From Streptococcus toyakuensis (lineage in GTDB: Bacteria > Bacillota > Bacilli > Lactobacillales > Streptococcaceae), in contig NZ_AP024523.1 of NCBI RefSeq assembly GCF_024346585.1, positions 319,001-383,000 of the forward strand: 64,000 nt of DNA, given 5' to 3'. A model generated the notes under the pieces. The model had not been told where the DNA came from, searched no databases, and worked only from the letters and a program-made list of their open reading frames with translations. The first letter of the stretch is position 1. The number at the start of each line of letters is the position of its first letter. Made by a program: the position numbers and the translations under genes. This document shows positions 27,719 to 38,294 of this stretch, piece by piece.

Positions 27719-29065
27719 ATGCCAATCACAGCTGCAGATATTCGTCGTGAAGTCAAGGAAAAAAATGTTACCTTTATTCGTCTTATGTTCTCAGATATTT
27801 TGGGAACCATGAAAAACGTCGAAATTCCTGCTACAGATGAACAGTTAGATAAAGTCTTGTCAAATAAGGCTATGTTTGATGGATCTTCTATTGAAGGTTT
27901 TGTACGTATCAATGAGTCGGATATGTACTTGTACCCAGACTTGGATACATGGACAGTCTTCCCGTGGGGAGATGAAAATGGAAGTGTTGCAGGTTTGATC
28001 TGTGATGTCTATACAACAGAAGGTGAACCATTTGCAGGTGACCCTCGTGGCAATTTGAAGCGTGCTCTTCGTCACATGGAGGAAGTGGGATTCAAGTCCT
28101 TCAACCTTGGACCAGAGCCAGAATTCTTCCTATTTAAGTTGGATGAAAGTGGAGACCCAACACTTGAAGTGAATGACAAGGGTGGCTACTTTGATTTGGC
28201 GCCTACTGACCTTGCGGACAACACACGTCGTGAGATTGTGAATGTCTTGACCAAAATGGGATTTGAAGTAGAAGCGAGTCACCACGAGGTTGCGGTTGGA
28301 CAACATGAGATTGACTTCAAGTACGATGAAGTTCTCCGTGCTTGTGATAAGATTCAAATCTTTAAACTTGTTGTTAAAACTATTGCTCGCAAACATGGGC
28401 TTTACGCAACTTTTATGGCCAAACCAAAATTTGGTATTGCTGGATCAGGTATGCACTGTAATATGTCCTTGTTTGATGCAGAAGGAAACAATGCCTTCTT
28501 TGATCCAAATGATCCAAAAGGAATGCAGTTGTCAGAAACTGCCTACCATTTCCTTGGCGGTTTGATTAAGCATGCCTACAACTATACTGCCATTATGAAC
28601 CCAACAGTTAACTCATACAAACGTTTGGTTCCAGGTTATGAAGCGCCGGTTTACATTGCTTGGGCTGGTCGTAACCGTTCGCCACTTGTGCGCGTGCCTG
28701 CTTCACGTGGTATGGGGACTCGTCTTGAGTTGCGTTCAGTGGATCCAATGGCTAATCCGTACATCGCTATGGCAGTTCTTTTGGAAGTTGGTTTGCATGG
28801 TATTGAAAATAAAATCGAAGCACCAGCTCCTATCGAAGAAAATATCTACATCATGACAGCAGAAGAGCGCAAGGAAGCTGGTATTACAGACCTTCCATCA
28901 ACTCTTCACAACGCTTTGAAAGCTCTGACTGAAGATGAAGTTGTCAGAGCAGCTCTTGGAGAACATATCTATACTAGTTTCCTTGAAGCCAAACGAATCG
29001 AATGGGCAAGTTATGCAACCTTCGTTTCACAATGGGAAATTGATAACTATTTAGATCTTTACTAA
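27719..29065 (+). CDS. glnA: Glutamine synthetase type I
   Basis: 448 residues, the GSI-alpha length. It makes glutamine from glutamate, ammonia and ATP. Landmarks: FDGSSIEGF, the metal-binding [41 protein letters not shown] and the [13 protein letters not shown] active-site loop. It also serves as the sensor partner of GlnR. A ribosome site AAGGAG is well placed. Confidence 0.97.
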   Translation: MPITAADIRREVKEKNVTFIRLMFSDILGTMKNVEIPATDEQLDKVLSNKAMFDGSSIEGFVRINESDMYLYPDLDTWTVFPWGDENGSVAGLICDVYTTEGEPFAGDPRGNLKRALRHMEEVGFKSFNLGPEPEFFLFKLDESGDPTLEVNDKGGYFDLAPTDLADNTRREIVNVLTKMGFEVEASHHEVAVGQHEIDFKYDEVLRACDKIQIFKLVVKTIARKHGLYATFMAKPKFGIAGSGMHCNMSLFDAEGNNAFFDPNDPKGMQLSETAYHFLGGLIKHAYNYTAIMNPTVNSYKRLVPGYEAPVYIAWAGRNRSPLVRVPASRGMGTRLELRSVDPMANPYIAMAVLLEVGLHGIENKIEAPAPIEENIYIMTAEERKEAGITDLPSTLHNALKALTEDEVVRAALGEHIYTSFLEAKRIEWASYATFVSQWEIDNYLDLY

Positions 29066-29069
29066 TATA

Positions 29070-29105
29070 GAAGAAAGATTGCCTGAGGGTGGTCTTTTTT
29101 CTTGT
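29070..29105 (+). terminator. glnA terminator
   Basis: AAAGATTGCC and GGTGGTCTTT form an imperfect stem followed by a TTTTTT run, immediately after the stop of glnA. Confidence 0.6.
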
Positions 29106-29114
29106 GTTTTATAT

Positions 29115-29153
29115 CGAGATGTGATATATTTTATATAACGAGGTGCGATATAT
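29115..29153. promoter_or_regulatory. Direct-repeat operator candidate for the PadR operon
   Basis: CGAGATGTGATATAT (29115-29129) and CGAGGTGCGATATAT (29139-29153) match at 13 of 15 positions with a 24-base period, between the glnA terminator and the PadR start. Likely an autoregulatory PadR site overlapping the promoter; inferred from position. Confidence 0.5.
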
Positions 29154-29178
29154 CGAACTGAATAGGAGGTGGTTATAA

Positions 29179-29499
29179 ATGGAATTAACGGATAAGATTC
29201 GTCGAGTTTATCTTCCGATGACGGAAACGGGTTTTTATATCTTGTTCTGTCTGCAAAAGGAAGGTCATGGGTACAGTATTACGCAAAAGGTCAAGGAGAT
29301 GACAGATTTGCAAGTTTCGATTAGTCCTGGAACTATGTATGGAACCTTGTCAAAGATGGAAAAGGATGGTTTGATTTCCTTTGTCCGCGAAGAGGAAAAA
29401 CGGAAAATCTATCAGATTACAGACTTGGGACGCAAAGTCTTAGATATTGAATTGAAGCGTATTGAACGGCTCTATAGAAACAGTCGGGAGGAAGGATGA
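29179..29499 (+). CDS. PadR-family transcriptional regulator
   Basis: 106-residue winged-helix repressor. The PadR signature is clear: GFYILFCLQKEGHGYSITQK, SPGTMYGTLSKMEKDGLIS and the terminal regulatory helix (LDIELKRIERLYRN). A strong AGGAGGTGG ribosome site precedes the ATG. Small PadR regulators usually sit first in short operons of membrane proteins or transporters, as here with two DUF2812 genes. Confidence 0.88.
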   Translation: MELTDKIRRVYLPMTETGFYILFCLQKEGHGYSITQKVKEMTDLQVSISPGTMYGTLSKMEKDGLISFVREEEKRKIYQITDLGRKVLDIELKRIERLYRNSREEG

Positions 29500-30074
29500 T
29501 GGAAAAGAAAATTGTTTATCGAATTTTTACAATTGCGGATTATGAGAGGGAGGCTCTATACTTTAGAGAAATGCATGCTAAGGGCTGGAAACTTAGGAAA
29601 GTAAGCTATTCTATCTTATTGTTTGCAGTTAAGTATACCTTTGAAAAGTGTCACCCTGAGCAAGTGTCTTATCAGTTGGACTTTTACCCAATGGAAAAAT
29701 CAGAGAGAGCTTCCTATTTACAACTGTTTAAAGACTGTGGCTGGGAGCATATTACAGACTTTAATAGTTTTTCCTATTTTAGAAAAGTACATTCTGAAAT
29801 TGAATCGGATGCAGAGTTTGAAATTTATAATGACGCGGCCGGGAAGTTAGCTATGGTTAATCGCATTTTAAGACTGCGATTAGTACCTGTTTTACTTTTG
29901 CTAGCCATACATATACCATTCTTACTTAAGTTGCTCAATAAAAGTAATGCGTATGGTCTATGGAGTTTATTTGCGGTCGGGCTAGATATTTTCTTGTCTT
30001 TAATCCTTTTGTTAATAGTTGCCTATATTAGCTGGAAGTTATGGCATAAAAAGAAGGAATTATCAGATTTATGA
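29499..30074 (+). CDS. DUF2812 membrane protein 1
   Basis: 191 residues. The N-terminal half is the DUF2812 domain (KIVYRIFTIADYEREALYFR, MHAKGWKLRK, SYQLDFYP), followed by two membrane helices (VPVLLLLAIHIPFLLKLL and LDIFLSLILLLIVAYISW). The start at 29499 has the better spacing from GGAGG; ATG 29496 is possible. DUF2812 proteins are typically paired with PadR regulators in Firmicutes; function unknown, possibly sensing or exporting membrane-active compounds. Confidence 0.8.
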   Translation: MEKKIVYRIFTIADYEREALYFREMHAKGWKLRKVSYSILLFAVKYTFEKCHPEQVSYQLDFYPMEKSERASYLQLFKDCGWEHITDFNSFSYFRKVHSEIESDAEFEIYNDAAGKLAMVNRILRLRLVPVLLLLAIHIPFLLKLLNKSNAYGLWSLFAVGLDIFLSLILLLIVAYISWKLWHKKKELSDL

Positions 30075-30108
30075 TAGGGTAGGTATGCTCAAAATTGGAG
30101 GGGAAGTC

Positions 30109-30621
30109 ATGATAAATAAAAAGCAATTTCGGATTTTCACCATTGTTGATTTGGACAAGAAAGAAGAATATTTACATGAGATGCACTTGAAAGGTTGGAG
30201 ATATAGAACGAGTCGTTTTGGTTTTTTCTATTTTGACCAATGTCAACCAGACAATGTCATCTACTGTATCTATGATTCTAGATTTCTTAAAAAATATAAG
30301 CATGAACTGCAAGATTTTAGAAATAGAGGTTGGGAATTGGTAGGAGCAGGTTCTTGTTCAATTCTTCGTAAATCGTCTTCTGATTTACTTTCAGAGGATC
30401 AAGTCTACATGAGTAATAATCTCAGGTGGGAAGTTATGCGATCTAGACTTCGTTCTTGTACAGCTACTTTCTTAGGTGGTTTGGTTGTTTGTATGAGTTT
30501 AATTAAAGAAGAACTTTCTGTGTCTTTCTTCGTTATTTTTCTTTTATATGCTCTCTTGATTTCTTATCTAATCTATGGTTTTTTTAGACTTAAAAGGAAA
30601 TATCAAGTAGATGAACAGTGA
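30109..30621 (+). CDS. DUF2812 membrane protein 2
   Basis: 170-residue paralogue of the preceding protein, with FRIFTIVDLDKKEEYLHEMH and LKGWRYRTSRFGFFYFDQC. It ends in two adjacent helices (FLGGLVVCMSLIK, FFVIFLLYALLISYLIYGF). I chose ATG 30109 behind GGAGGGGAAG; an earlier in-frame start at 30019 lies inside the upstream gene. Same operon, function unknown. Confidence 0.78.
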   Translation: MINKKQFRIFTIVDLDKKEEYLHEMHLKGWRYRTSRFGFFYFDQCQPDNVIYCIYDSRFLKKYKHELQDFRNRGWELVGAGSCSILRKSSSDLLSEDQVYMSNNLRWEVMRSRLRSCTATFLGGLVVCMSLIKEELSVSFFVIFLLYALLISYLIYGFFRLKRKYQVDEQ

Positions 30622-30645
30622 GTTTCTAGGCCTTCAGACTGATTT

Positions 30646-30672
30646 TTAGCACTCTTGATAAAAGAGTGCTAA
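30646..30672. promoter_or_regulatory. CIRCE operator 1 (perfect), also terminator-like
   Basis: TTAGCACTC, nine bases, GAGTGCTAA: an exact CIRCE, the HrcA operator, upstream of the hrcA -35. A T6 run follows directly, so in RNA it is also a good intrinsic terminator for the PadR/DUF2812 operon. Confidence 0.92.
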
Positions 30673-30689
30673 TTTTTTGAGTTTTTGTC

Positions 30690-30717
30690 TTGACATTCTC
30701 TTTTAAGGGTGTATAAT
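30690..30717 (+). promoter_or_regulatory. hrcA operon promoter
   Basis: TTGACA (30690-30695) and TATAAT (30712-30717) 16 bases apart, bracketed by two CIRCE sites. The near-consensus elements suit a strong promoter held down by HrcA. Confidence 0.88.
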
Positions 30718-30728
30718 AGAATCATGAG

Positions 30729-30755
30729 TTAGCACTTAGACGTGTTGAGTGCTAA
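30729..30755. promoter_or_regulatory. CIRCE operator 2
   Basis: TTAGCACTT, nine bases, GAGTGCTAA, one base from consensus, covering the expected transcription start and 5' leader. Binding at both CIRCE sites would cage the promoter. Confidence 0.92.
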
Positions 30756-30781
30756 TTGATCAGACAGAGAGGAGTGATGAG

Positions 30782-31816
30782 ATGGTTACAGAGCGTCAGC
30801 AGGATATCTTAAATCTGATTATTGACATCTTTACCAAAACGCACGAACCTGTCGGATCCAAAGCCTTGCAAGAGTCTATTAACTCTAGCAGTGCAACCAT
30901 TCGTAATGATATGGCAGCTCTAGAAAAGCAAGGTTTGCTTGAAAAGGCCCATACTTCAAGTGGTCGAATGCCAAGTGTTGCTGGTTTTCAGTACTATGTG
31001 AAACACTCACTGGATTTTGACCGACTAGCTGAAAATGAGGTTTATGAGATTGTCAAAGCCTTTGATCAGGAATTTTTCAAATTGGAGGATATTCTGCAAG
31101 AGGCTGCTAATCTACTGACAGACTTGAGTGGCTGTACGGTAGTAGCACTGGATGTTGAGCCGAGCAGGCAACGTTTGACAGCTTTTGATATCGTTGTTTT
31201 GGGGCAACATACAGCCTTGGCAGTATTCACCCTAGACGAGTCGCGAACGGTTACCAGTCAGTTTCTGATTCCAAGGAACTTCTTACAGGAGGACTTGCTG
31301 AAACTGAAGAGCATCATTCAGGAACGTTTTCTCGGTCACACCGTTCTAGATATTCACTACAAGATTCGGACGGAGATTCCGCAGATTATCCAGCGTTACT
31401 TTACAACGACGGACAATGTCATGGATCTCTTTGAACACATTTTTAAGGAAATGTTCAACGAAAACATTGTGGTGGCGGGCAAGGTCAATCTCTTGAATTT
31501 TGCTAATCTAGCGGCCTATCAGTTCTTTGACCAACCTCAAAAGGTGGCTCTGGAGATTCGTGAGGGGCTGCATGAGGATCAGATGCAAAATGTTCGTGTT
31601 GCGGACAGTCAAGAGTCTTGTCTAGCTGACCTAGCGGTGATTAGTAGCAAGTTCCTCATTCCTTATCGGGGAGTTGGAATTCTAGCCATTATCGGTCCGG
31701 TTAATCTGGATTACCAACAGCTAATCAACCAAGTCAATGTAGTCAATCGTGTTTTGACTATGAAGTTGACAGATTTTTACCGCTACCTCAGCAGTAATCA
31801 TTACGAAGTACATTAA
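30782..31816 (+). CDS. hrcA: Heat-inducible repressor HrcA
   Basis: 344 residues. It has an N-terminal winged helix ([40 protein letters not shown]), then the GAF-like HrcA domain. It represses the groE and dnaK operons by binding CIRCE and depends on GroEL for activity. The start MVTERQQ at 30782 gives the usual length; an in-frame ATG at 30749 lies inside CIRCE 2 and is rejected. Confidence 0.95.
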   Translation: MVTERQQDILNLIIDIFTKTHEPVGSKALQESINSSSATIRNDMAALEKQGLLEKAHTSSGRMPSVAGFQYYVKHSLDFDRLAENEVYEIVKAFDQEFFKLEDILQEAANLLTDLSGCTVVALDVEPSRQRLTAFDIVVLGQHTALAVFTLDESRTVTSQFLIPRNFLQEDLLKLKSIIQERFLGHTVLDIHYKIRTEIPQIIQRYFTTTDNVMDLFEHIFKEMFNENIVVAGKVNLLNFANLAAYQFFDQPQKVALEIREGLHEDQMQNVRVADSQESCLADLAVISSKFLIPYRGVGILAIIGPVNLDYQQLINQVNVVNRVLTMKLTDFYRYLSSNHYEVH

Positions 31817-31842
31817 GATTGAAATCATTAAAGGAGGCGAAA

Positions 31843-32367
31843 ATGGCCCAAGATATAAAAAATGAAGAAGTAGAAGAAGTTCAAGAAGAGGAAGTTGTGG
31901 AAACAACTGAAGAAATGACTTCTGAGAAATCTGAGTTGGACTTGGCAAATGAACGTGCAGATGAGTTTGAGAACAAATACCTTCGTGCTCATGCAGAAAT
32001 GCAAAATATCCAACGCCGTGCCAATGAAGAGCGTCAAAACTTGCAACGTTATCGTAGCCAAGACTTGGCAAAAGCAATCTTACCATCGCTTGACAACCTT
32101 GAGCGTGCACTCGCAGTTGAAGGCTTGACAGACGATGTCAAAAAGGGATTGGAGATGGTGCAAGAAAGCTTGATTCATGCTTTGAAAGAAGAAGGAATTG
32201 AAGAAATCGCAGCTGATGGTGAATTTGACCATAACTACCATATGGCCATCCAAACTCTCCCAGCAGACGATGAACACCCAGCAGATACCATCGCCCAAGT
32301 CTTCCAAAAAGGCTACAAGCTCCATGACCGCATCCTACGCCCAGCAATGGTAGTGGTTTATAACTAG
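31843..32367 (+). CDS. grpE: Nucleotide exchange factor GrpE
   Basis: 174 residues. A long acidic N terminus (glutamate-rich to about residue 35), a coiled coil ([33 protein letters not shown]) and a C-terminal beta-wing with [12 protein letters not shown] and [16 protein letters not shown]. It drives ADP release from DnaK and may act as a thermosensor. Start chosen behind AAAGGAGG, 27 bases after hrcA. Confidence 0.95.
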   Translation: MAQDIKNEEVEEVQEEEVVETTEEMTSEKSELDLANERADEFENKYLRAHAEMQNIQRRANEERQNLQRYRSQDLAKAILPSLDNLERALAVEGLTDDVKKGLEMVQESLIHALKEEGIEEIAADGEFDHNYHMAIQTLPADDEHPADTIAQVFQKGYKLHDRILRPAMVVVYN

Positions 32368-32466
32368 GCTAGATAGCTTAAAAAAACTTGTCCGAAACGA
32401 CAATAAACTATGAAGAAAGATAAAATATATTTGGCTTTGCAATAGTGAGCGAAGCGAACCAAAGAC

Positions 32467-32580
32467 GATACTCTTCGCCGTGGCGCTATTTGCGCAAACT
32501 TTGAGACCTTAGGCTCAAAGTTTAGTCAAAGAGATTGACGAAGTCAAGCTCTGACGGCGCCGCCACTTAAGAAGAGTATC
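32467..32580 (+). ncRNA. Candidate structured RNA in the grpE-dnaK spacer
   Basis: The 253-base grpE-dnaK gap holds a 114-base element closed by perfect 10-base arms, GATACTCTTC (32467-32476) and GAAGAGTATC (32571-32580). Inside are a second stem GTGGCG (32480-32485)/CGCCAC (32561-32566), a hairpin AAACTTTGAG (32496-32505)/CTCAAAGTTT (32514-32523) and a small TTGAC-GAA-GTCAA hairpin (32535-32547). The helices nest without conflict, giving a closed multibranch fold. The end arms resemble those of pneumococcal BOX repeats, so a mobile repeat element is the main alternative to a processing or thermosensing element. Confidence 0.5.
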
Positions 32581-32608
32581 AAAAAGAAAAATAGAATATA
32601 AAATTTAA

Positions 32609-34444
<1,836 letters not shown>

Positions 34445-34480
34445 GATGTTGAGGCGTTAAGAAAACGAAAGAAAAATAGG

Positions 34481-34526
34481 AAGCCATCGCCTTGTGCGAT
34501 GCACAAAAGATGGCTTATCTTTTTTC
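34481..34526 (+). terminator. dnaK terminator
   Basis: AAGCCATC pairs with GATGGCTT, with an inner TTGTGC/GCACAA stem, then a TTTTTT run. Confidence 0.8.
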
Positions 34527-34748
34527 CGAAGTTTTTAGCCGAAACTCAGTTAAGCCTAACTCGTTAAGAATGACTAATCACTAAAGTGATTGTCATTCTG
34601 CGGCAATAGCTATGGTGACTTGTCTAAACTCCTTACTAGTTCAAAAACAAAGTATAATCGACTTTATTTTTGAACGTCGTAATGATAGGAAGAAATCCAG
34701 AGGTTGCAACCCAGCCTCTGTTTTTCGATAAAATAGAGGATGTTGCGT
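34527..34748. other. Spacer between dnaK and the DJ-1-like gene
   Basis: This stretch holds a second strong hairpin at 34567-34599 (AGAATGAC and AATCAC pairing with GTGATT and GTCATTCT) with no T run. It also has a hairpin CAGAGGttgcaacccaGCCTCTG just before the next gene, followed by TTTTT. The latter suggests a terminator or attenuator before the DJ-1-like gene. No open frame of interest. Confidence 0.45.
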
Positions 34749-35381
34749 ATGAAAAAAGTACTTTGTGTCATTTATCCTAATTTTTCTCTTTATGAGATAG
34801 CCTCTTTAACAAGTACTTTAGCTCTGTCTTTTGATATCACGATTGATTATGTAGCTTCAGATCATTTGATGGTGGTCTCTGAGGATGGTTTGCCCTGTCA
34901 ACCGACGAAAACATTGGATCAAATCCGTATAGAAGATTATTCTTGTGTGATTTTGCCAGGAATGGTAAATATAGGTCCTGCTCTACAAGATGAGAAATTG
35001 ATCTCGTTTTTGAGAAGTCTTAATGAGCAAGATATCCTAATTGCAGCTATTTCTTCAGCGCCTCTTTTATTGGCGAAAGCAGGCTTGTTGAACGACACGA
35101 AATTTACAGGTGGAATTTGGCAAAACTTCTTTGACTATTTTGAATTTCTTCCACGTGAGAATTTCCAACCGAAAGTTCTTGTCCAAGATAAACAAATCAT
35201 TACGGCTATCGGTTTTGCACATCAAGAGTTTGCAAGAAAAGTGATTTTCGGTTTAGGGTTGGCAGAGAATACGGACAACTATTTTAAAGAACAGAACGAG
35301 TATGCTGAAGAGGATTTGATATTTACTCTATCAGATGAAGAGTTTAATCAAGTGAAGCAGAGTATAGAAAACAGCCTCTAA
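34749..35381 (+). CDS. DJ-1/PfpI (ThiJ-like) family protein
   Basis: 210-residue class I glutamine-amidotransferase-like protein. The fold is recognisable (KVLCVIYPNFSLYEIASL, CVILPGMVNIGPAL, NEQDILIAAISSAPLLLAKA), but the nucleophile-elbow cysteine usual in DJ-1 proteins is replaced (AAISSAPLL), so an enzymatic role is doubtful. Start 34749 has GAGG nine bases upstream; ATG 34740 lies too close to it. Its place between dnaK and dnaJ suggests a stress-related role. Confidence 0.75.
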   Translation: MKKVLCVIYPNFSLYEIASLTSTLALSFDITIDYVASDHLMVVSEDGLPCQPTKTLDQIRIEDYSCVILPGMVNIGPALQDEKLISFLRSLNEQDILIAAISSAPLLLAKAGLLNDTKFTGGIWQNFFDYFEFLPRENFQPKVLVQDKQIITAIGFAHQEFARKVIFGLGLAENTDNYFKEQNEYAEEDLIFTLSDEEFNQVKQSIENSL

Positions 35382-35579
35382 AGATTTACATGAAAATTAT
35401 AGAAAGGAACAAGGGTGTTCAGGGAATTGAACACGGGTTTCCAAATTTCTTACTCAATATAACAGAAAGGAATTGAACCCGACCTAAATTCTCGGAAAAA
35501 AGATAAATCTGTCTAGGAGCATCGCTCCAGCGTCAGATTTCCTATTTTTCAGTTGAATTTTACGGTCTTGGTATCTTGT
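35382..35579 (+). other. Hairpin-rich spacer before dnaJ
   Basis: Two hairpins occur: GTGTTCA/TGAACAC at 35415-35434, and a larger one at 35505-35540 where AAATCTG pairs with CAGATTT and GGAGC with GCTCC, followed by TATTTTT (a likely terminator or attenuator). No clear -10/-35 pair is seen between it and dnaJ, so dnaJ may depend on read-through or on a weak promoter. Confidence 0.5.
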
Positions 35580-36716
35580 ATGAACAATACTGAATTTTAT
35601 GATCGTCTGGGGGTGTCCAAAAACGCTTCGGCAGACGAAATCAAAAAGGCTTATCGTAAGCTTTCGAAAAAATATCACCCAGATATCAATAAGGAGCCTG
35701 GTGCTGAGGAAAAGTACAAGGAAGTTCAAGAAGCCTATGAGACTTTGAGTGACGACCAAAAACGGGCTGCCTATGACCAATACGGTGCTGCTGGAGCCAA
35801 CGGTGGTTTTGGTGGAGCTGGTGGTTTCGGCGGTTTCGATGGGGCAGGTGGCTTCGGTGGTTTTGAAGATATCTTCTCAAGTTTCTTCGGCGGAGGCGGT
35901 GCTTCGCGCAATCCAAACGCTCCTCGTCAGGGGGATGACCTCCAATACCGTGTGAACTTGACCTTTGAAGAAGCTATTTTTGGAGCTGAAAAAGAAGTCA
36001 AATATAACCGCGAAGCAAGCTGTCGTACATGTAATGGCTCAGGTGCTAAGCCAGGAACAAGTCCAGTCACTTGTGGACGCTGTCATGGCGCTGGTGTCAT
36101 TAACGTCGATACGCAGACTCCGCTTGGTATGATGCGGCGCCAAGTAACCTGTGATGTCTGTCATGGTCGCGGAAAAGAAATCAAAGATCCATGTATAACT
36201 TGTCACGGAACAGGGCATGAAAAACAAGCCCATAGCGTACATGTCAAAATCCCTGCTGGTGTGGAAACTGGTCAACAAATTCGCCTAGCTGGTCAGGGTG
36301 AAGCAGGATTTAACGGTGGACCATACGGTGACTTGTACGTGGTGGTTTCTGTGGAAGCCAGCGACAAGTTTGAACGTGAAGGGACCACTATCTTCTATAA
36401 TCTGAACCTTAACTTTGTCCAAGCAGCTCTTGGTGATACAGTTGATATCCCAACTGTTCACGGTGATGTTGAATTGGTTATCCCAGAGGGAACTCAGACT
36501 GGTAAGAAATTCCGTTTACGTGGTAAGGGAGCTCCAAGCCTTCGTGGCGGTGCAGTTGGTGACCAATACGTTACTGTCAATGTCGTAACACCGACAGGCT
36601 TGAACGACCGACAAAAAGCAGCCTTGAAAGAATTCGCAGCTGCAGGTGATTTAAAAGTCAATCCAAAGAAAAAAGGCTTTTTTGACCATATTAAAGATGC
36701 TTTTGAAGGAGAATAA
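35580..36716 (+). CDS. dnaJ: Co-chaperone DnaJ (Hsp40)
   Basis: 378 residues. A J domain with HPD ([10 protein letters not shown]), a Gly/Phe-rich linker near residues 75-125, four zinc-finger CxxCxGxG-type repeats ([32 protein letters not shown]) and two C-terminal beta domains. It stimulates DnaK ATPase and presents substrates. The start is set by homology; no convincing Shine-Dalgarno precedes ATG 35580, which is odd for such a gene. Confidence 0.96.
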   Translation: MNNTEFYDRLGVSKNASADEIKKAYRKLSKKYHPDINKEPGAEEKYKEVQEAYETLSDDQKRAAYDQYGAAGANGGFGGAGGFGGFDGAGGFGGFEDIFSSFFGGGGASRNPNAPRQGDDLQYRVNLTFEEAIFGAEKEVKYNREASCRTCNGSGAKPGTSPVTCGRCHGAGVINVDTQTPLGMMRRQVTCDVCHGRGKEIKDPCITCHGTGHEKQAHSVHVKIPAGVETGQQIRLAGQGEAGFNGGPYGDLYVVVSVEASDKFEREGTTIFYNLNLNFVQAALGDTVDIPTVHGDVELVIPEGTQTGKKFRLRGKGAPSLRGGAVGDQYVTVNVVTPTGLNDRQKAALKEFAAAGDLKVNPKKKGFFDHIKDAFEGE

Positions 36717-36720
36717 AAGT

Positions 36721-36750
36721 AAAAAGAGCCGTTGGGCTCTTTTTGTCTTG
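36721..36750 (+). terminator. dnaJ terminator
   Basis: AAAAAGAGCC and GGCTCTTTTT form a perfect 10-bp stem with a 4-base loop. Confidence 0.9.
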
Positions 36751-36794
36751 TCTTTGAAGATTTAGCGTCGAAAAATCATTTTCCAGTTAGCCTA

Positions 36795-37448
36795 TTATTT
36801 ATACTTTTGCTTGAGCAAGCCAGCTGCATCCATCTCCTGGATAAGTTGCTTGAATTCTGCTTCCTTACCAGGCTTAATGGTAACGGTATCAATATGGTTG
36901 ATTGCTGAGTTATCCTGAATATCCACCAAAGTCAAGGCTTTTTCATAGAAAGCAATTCCCTTTTTTAGACTTTCCTGATCCTTCCAATATAGAACTGAGT
37001 AATCAGGATTTGGTTTCTTTCCGATTTCTTGTAAATAATTCCTACTTTCCTTCTCTAAAAATTGCAATAAACCATGATTGAACAAGTTATCCCCTACTTT
37101 ATAGTAGGAGATATCTCCTGTCAGTACGACATAGACTTCGAGTTGGTTTTTGGTGAGTTTTGGACTTTCTTTTAGGACAGGGTGACTATTGATGACCTCA
37201 TCTGAGAAAGTAACATAAAAAATTAAGCCCCCACCTTCGTATTTATATCTTCCATTTGATTTTACTTTCTTAGGAGGCATGTCAAGGGAGGTAAAGATTT
37301 GTTTTAAGTCTTCGTTCCCTTTTCGGATGTCACTCGGTGAGGCTCTGAAAGTAAAGAATAGTAGTAGAAATGCTAGGGCGGCAAGAAGGGTAAGGCAACC
37401 ACAAGGGATCAGGATGATCTTAGCCAGATCTTTTAAGAAGTTTTTCAT
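36795..37448 (-). CDS. Uncharacterised single-helix membrane protein
   Basis: 217 residues with one N-terminal membrane helix (IILIPCGCLTLLAALAFLLLFF) and an outward-facing mixed alpha/beta domain rich in lysine and tyrosine (KKVKSNGRYKYEGGGLIFYV, VYVVLTGDISYYKVGD). The start motif GCLTLL could be read as lipobox-like but the cysteine is mid-helix, so I favour a signal anchor. I do not recognise the family. Last of three reverse-strand genes behind the HIT gene. Confidence 0.7.
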   Translation of the reverse strand: MKNFLKDLAKIILIPCGCLTLLAALAFLLLFFTFRASPSDIRKGNEDLKQIFTSLDMPPKKVKSNGRYKYEGGGLIFYVTFSDEVINSHPVLKESPKLTKNQLEVYVVLTGDISYYKVGDNLFNHGLLQFLEKESRNYLQEIGKKPNPDYSVLYWKDQESLKKGIAFYEKALTLVDIQDNSAINHIDTVTIKPGKEAEFKQLIQEMDAAGLLKQKYK

Positions 37449-37525
37449 GATTATTCCCTTTCTATTCTGTTAGGATCTAGTAATCCTAAATGTAGCTAAG
37501 GGGATTCCAGTAAAGTTGGAGACTT

Positions 37526-37807
37526 TCATTTCCTTGCTTTTTCTTCTTGGAGAAGCGCCATTCGAGTCTGGATATCTTTTTCCAAGACCTTAAACTTGTA
37601 GGTGAGGTCTTCTTGGTATTCCTTGATGAGTTCTTTTTGCTGGTCGATGATTTGCAGGCTGTTTTGGATAATATCTACATCGTCCTTGATAGCTTGAACG
37701 CGGTCAGTGGTATTCAAGACTTCATCTGTGATGGTTTGGCGATTTTTTGTGAGCAGATAACTTCCAGCTGCAGCTCCTGCAAATAGCAGTAGGTTGGATA
37801 ATTTCAT
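37526..37807 (-). CDS. YtxH-like small membrane-anchored coiled-coil protein
   Basis: 93 residues: a short N-terminal helix (LSNLLLFAGAAAGSYLLT), then a continuous amphipathic coil (DRVQAIKDDVDIIQNSLQII, KELIKEYQEDLTYKFKVLEK). The shape is that of YtxH/DUF948-type envelope proteins with no established function. It starts nine bases after the HIT gene stop, so the two are cotranscribed. Confidence 0.7.
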   Translation of the reverse strand: MKLSNLLLFAGAAAGSYLLTKNRQTITDEVLNTTDRVQAIKDDVDIIQNSLQIIDQQKELIKEYQEDLTYKFKVLEKDIQTRMALLQEEKARK

Positions 37808-37816
37808 GGCAACTCC

Positions 37817-38227
37817 TTAGGCGTTTTTGATGGTTTCAGCTACTTGAGCAAGTTTGTCAAAGTCTGGTTCGTGGGCGATAAAATCAATCTTGAGGTCATC
37901 GTCCGCACTAAATCGAGGCACGAGGTGGACGTGGGTATGAAAGACTGTTTGACCAGCGATTTCTTCACAGTTGGCAATGATATTCATACCAGCAGCCTTG
38001 GTAGCTTTCATGACTTTTTGAGCCACTTTTGGTACTTGGGCAAAGAGTTGGCTGGCGCTAGTAGCGTCCATTTCCAAAAGATTGCGATAGTGTTCTTTGG
38101 GTACGACCAAGGTGTGTCCTGGTGTCACTTGAGAGATATCAAGAAAGGCAAGAACCTGCTCATCTTCATATACTTTTGAAGCAGGAATTTCCCCTGCAAT
38201 GATTTTACAAAAAATGCAATCTGACAT
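37817..38227 (-). CDS. hit: HIT-family nucleotide hydrolase/transferase
   Basis: 136-residue Hint-branch HIT protein with the N-terminal CIFCKIIAGEIPASKVYED and the catalytic HTHVHLVPR triad. Such proteins cleave purine nucleoside phosphoramidates or adenylates; the in vivo substrate is unknown. Divergent from the Ecs transporter, the conserved Firmicutes arrangement. Confidence 0.92.
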   Translation of the reverse strand: MSDCIFCKIIAGEIPASKVYEDEQVLAFLDISQVTPGHTLVVPKEHYRNLLEMDATSASQLFAQVPKVAQKVMKATKAAGMNIIANCEEIAGQTVFHTHVHLVPRFSADDDLKIDFIAHEPDFDKLAQVAETIKNA

Positions 38228-38254
38228 AAAATCTACCTCTACTGTATTGAATTT

Positions 38255-38263
38255 TGATATAAT
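38255..38263 (+). promoter_or_regulatory. Extended -10 promoter of ecsAB
   Basis: TGaTATAAT in the 67-base divergent gap between hit and ecsA. Confidence 0.65.
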
Positions 38264-38294
38264 ATAGCTACATTATACCAGATTTGGAGAAAAT

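Noticed and set aside
32467..32580. Calling the grpE-dnaK element a BOX repeat outright
   Set aside because: Only the outer arms resemble BOX ends; the interior does not match the boxA/boxB/boxC sequences I recall, so I kept it as an unclassified structured element.
35411..35485. tRNA-like T-arm sequences (CGGGTTCAATTCC-type on the reverse strand) before dnaJ
   Set aside because: No acceptor, D or anticodon stems fit around them; the resemblance comes from a local hairpin and a repeated GAATTGAAC string.
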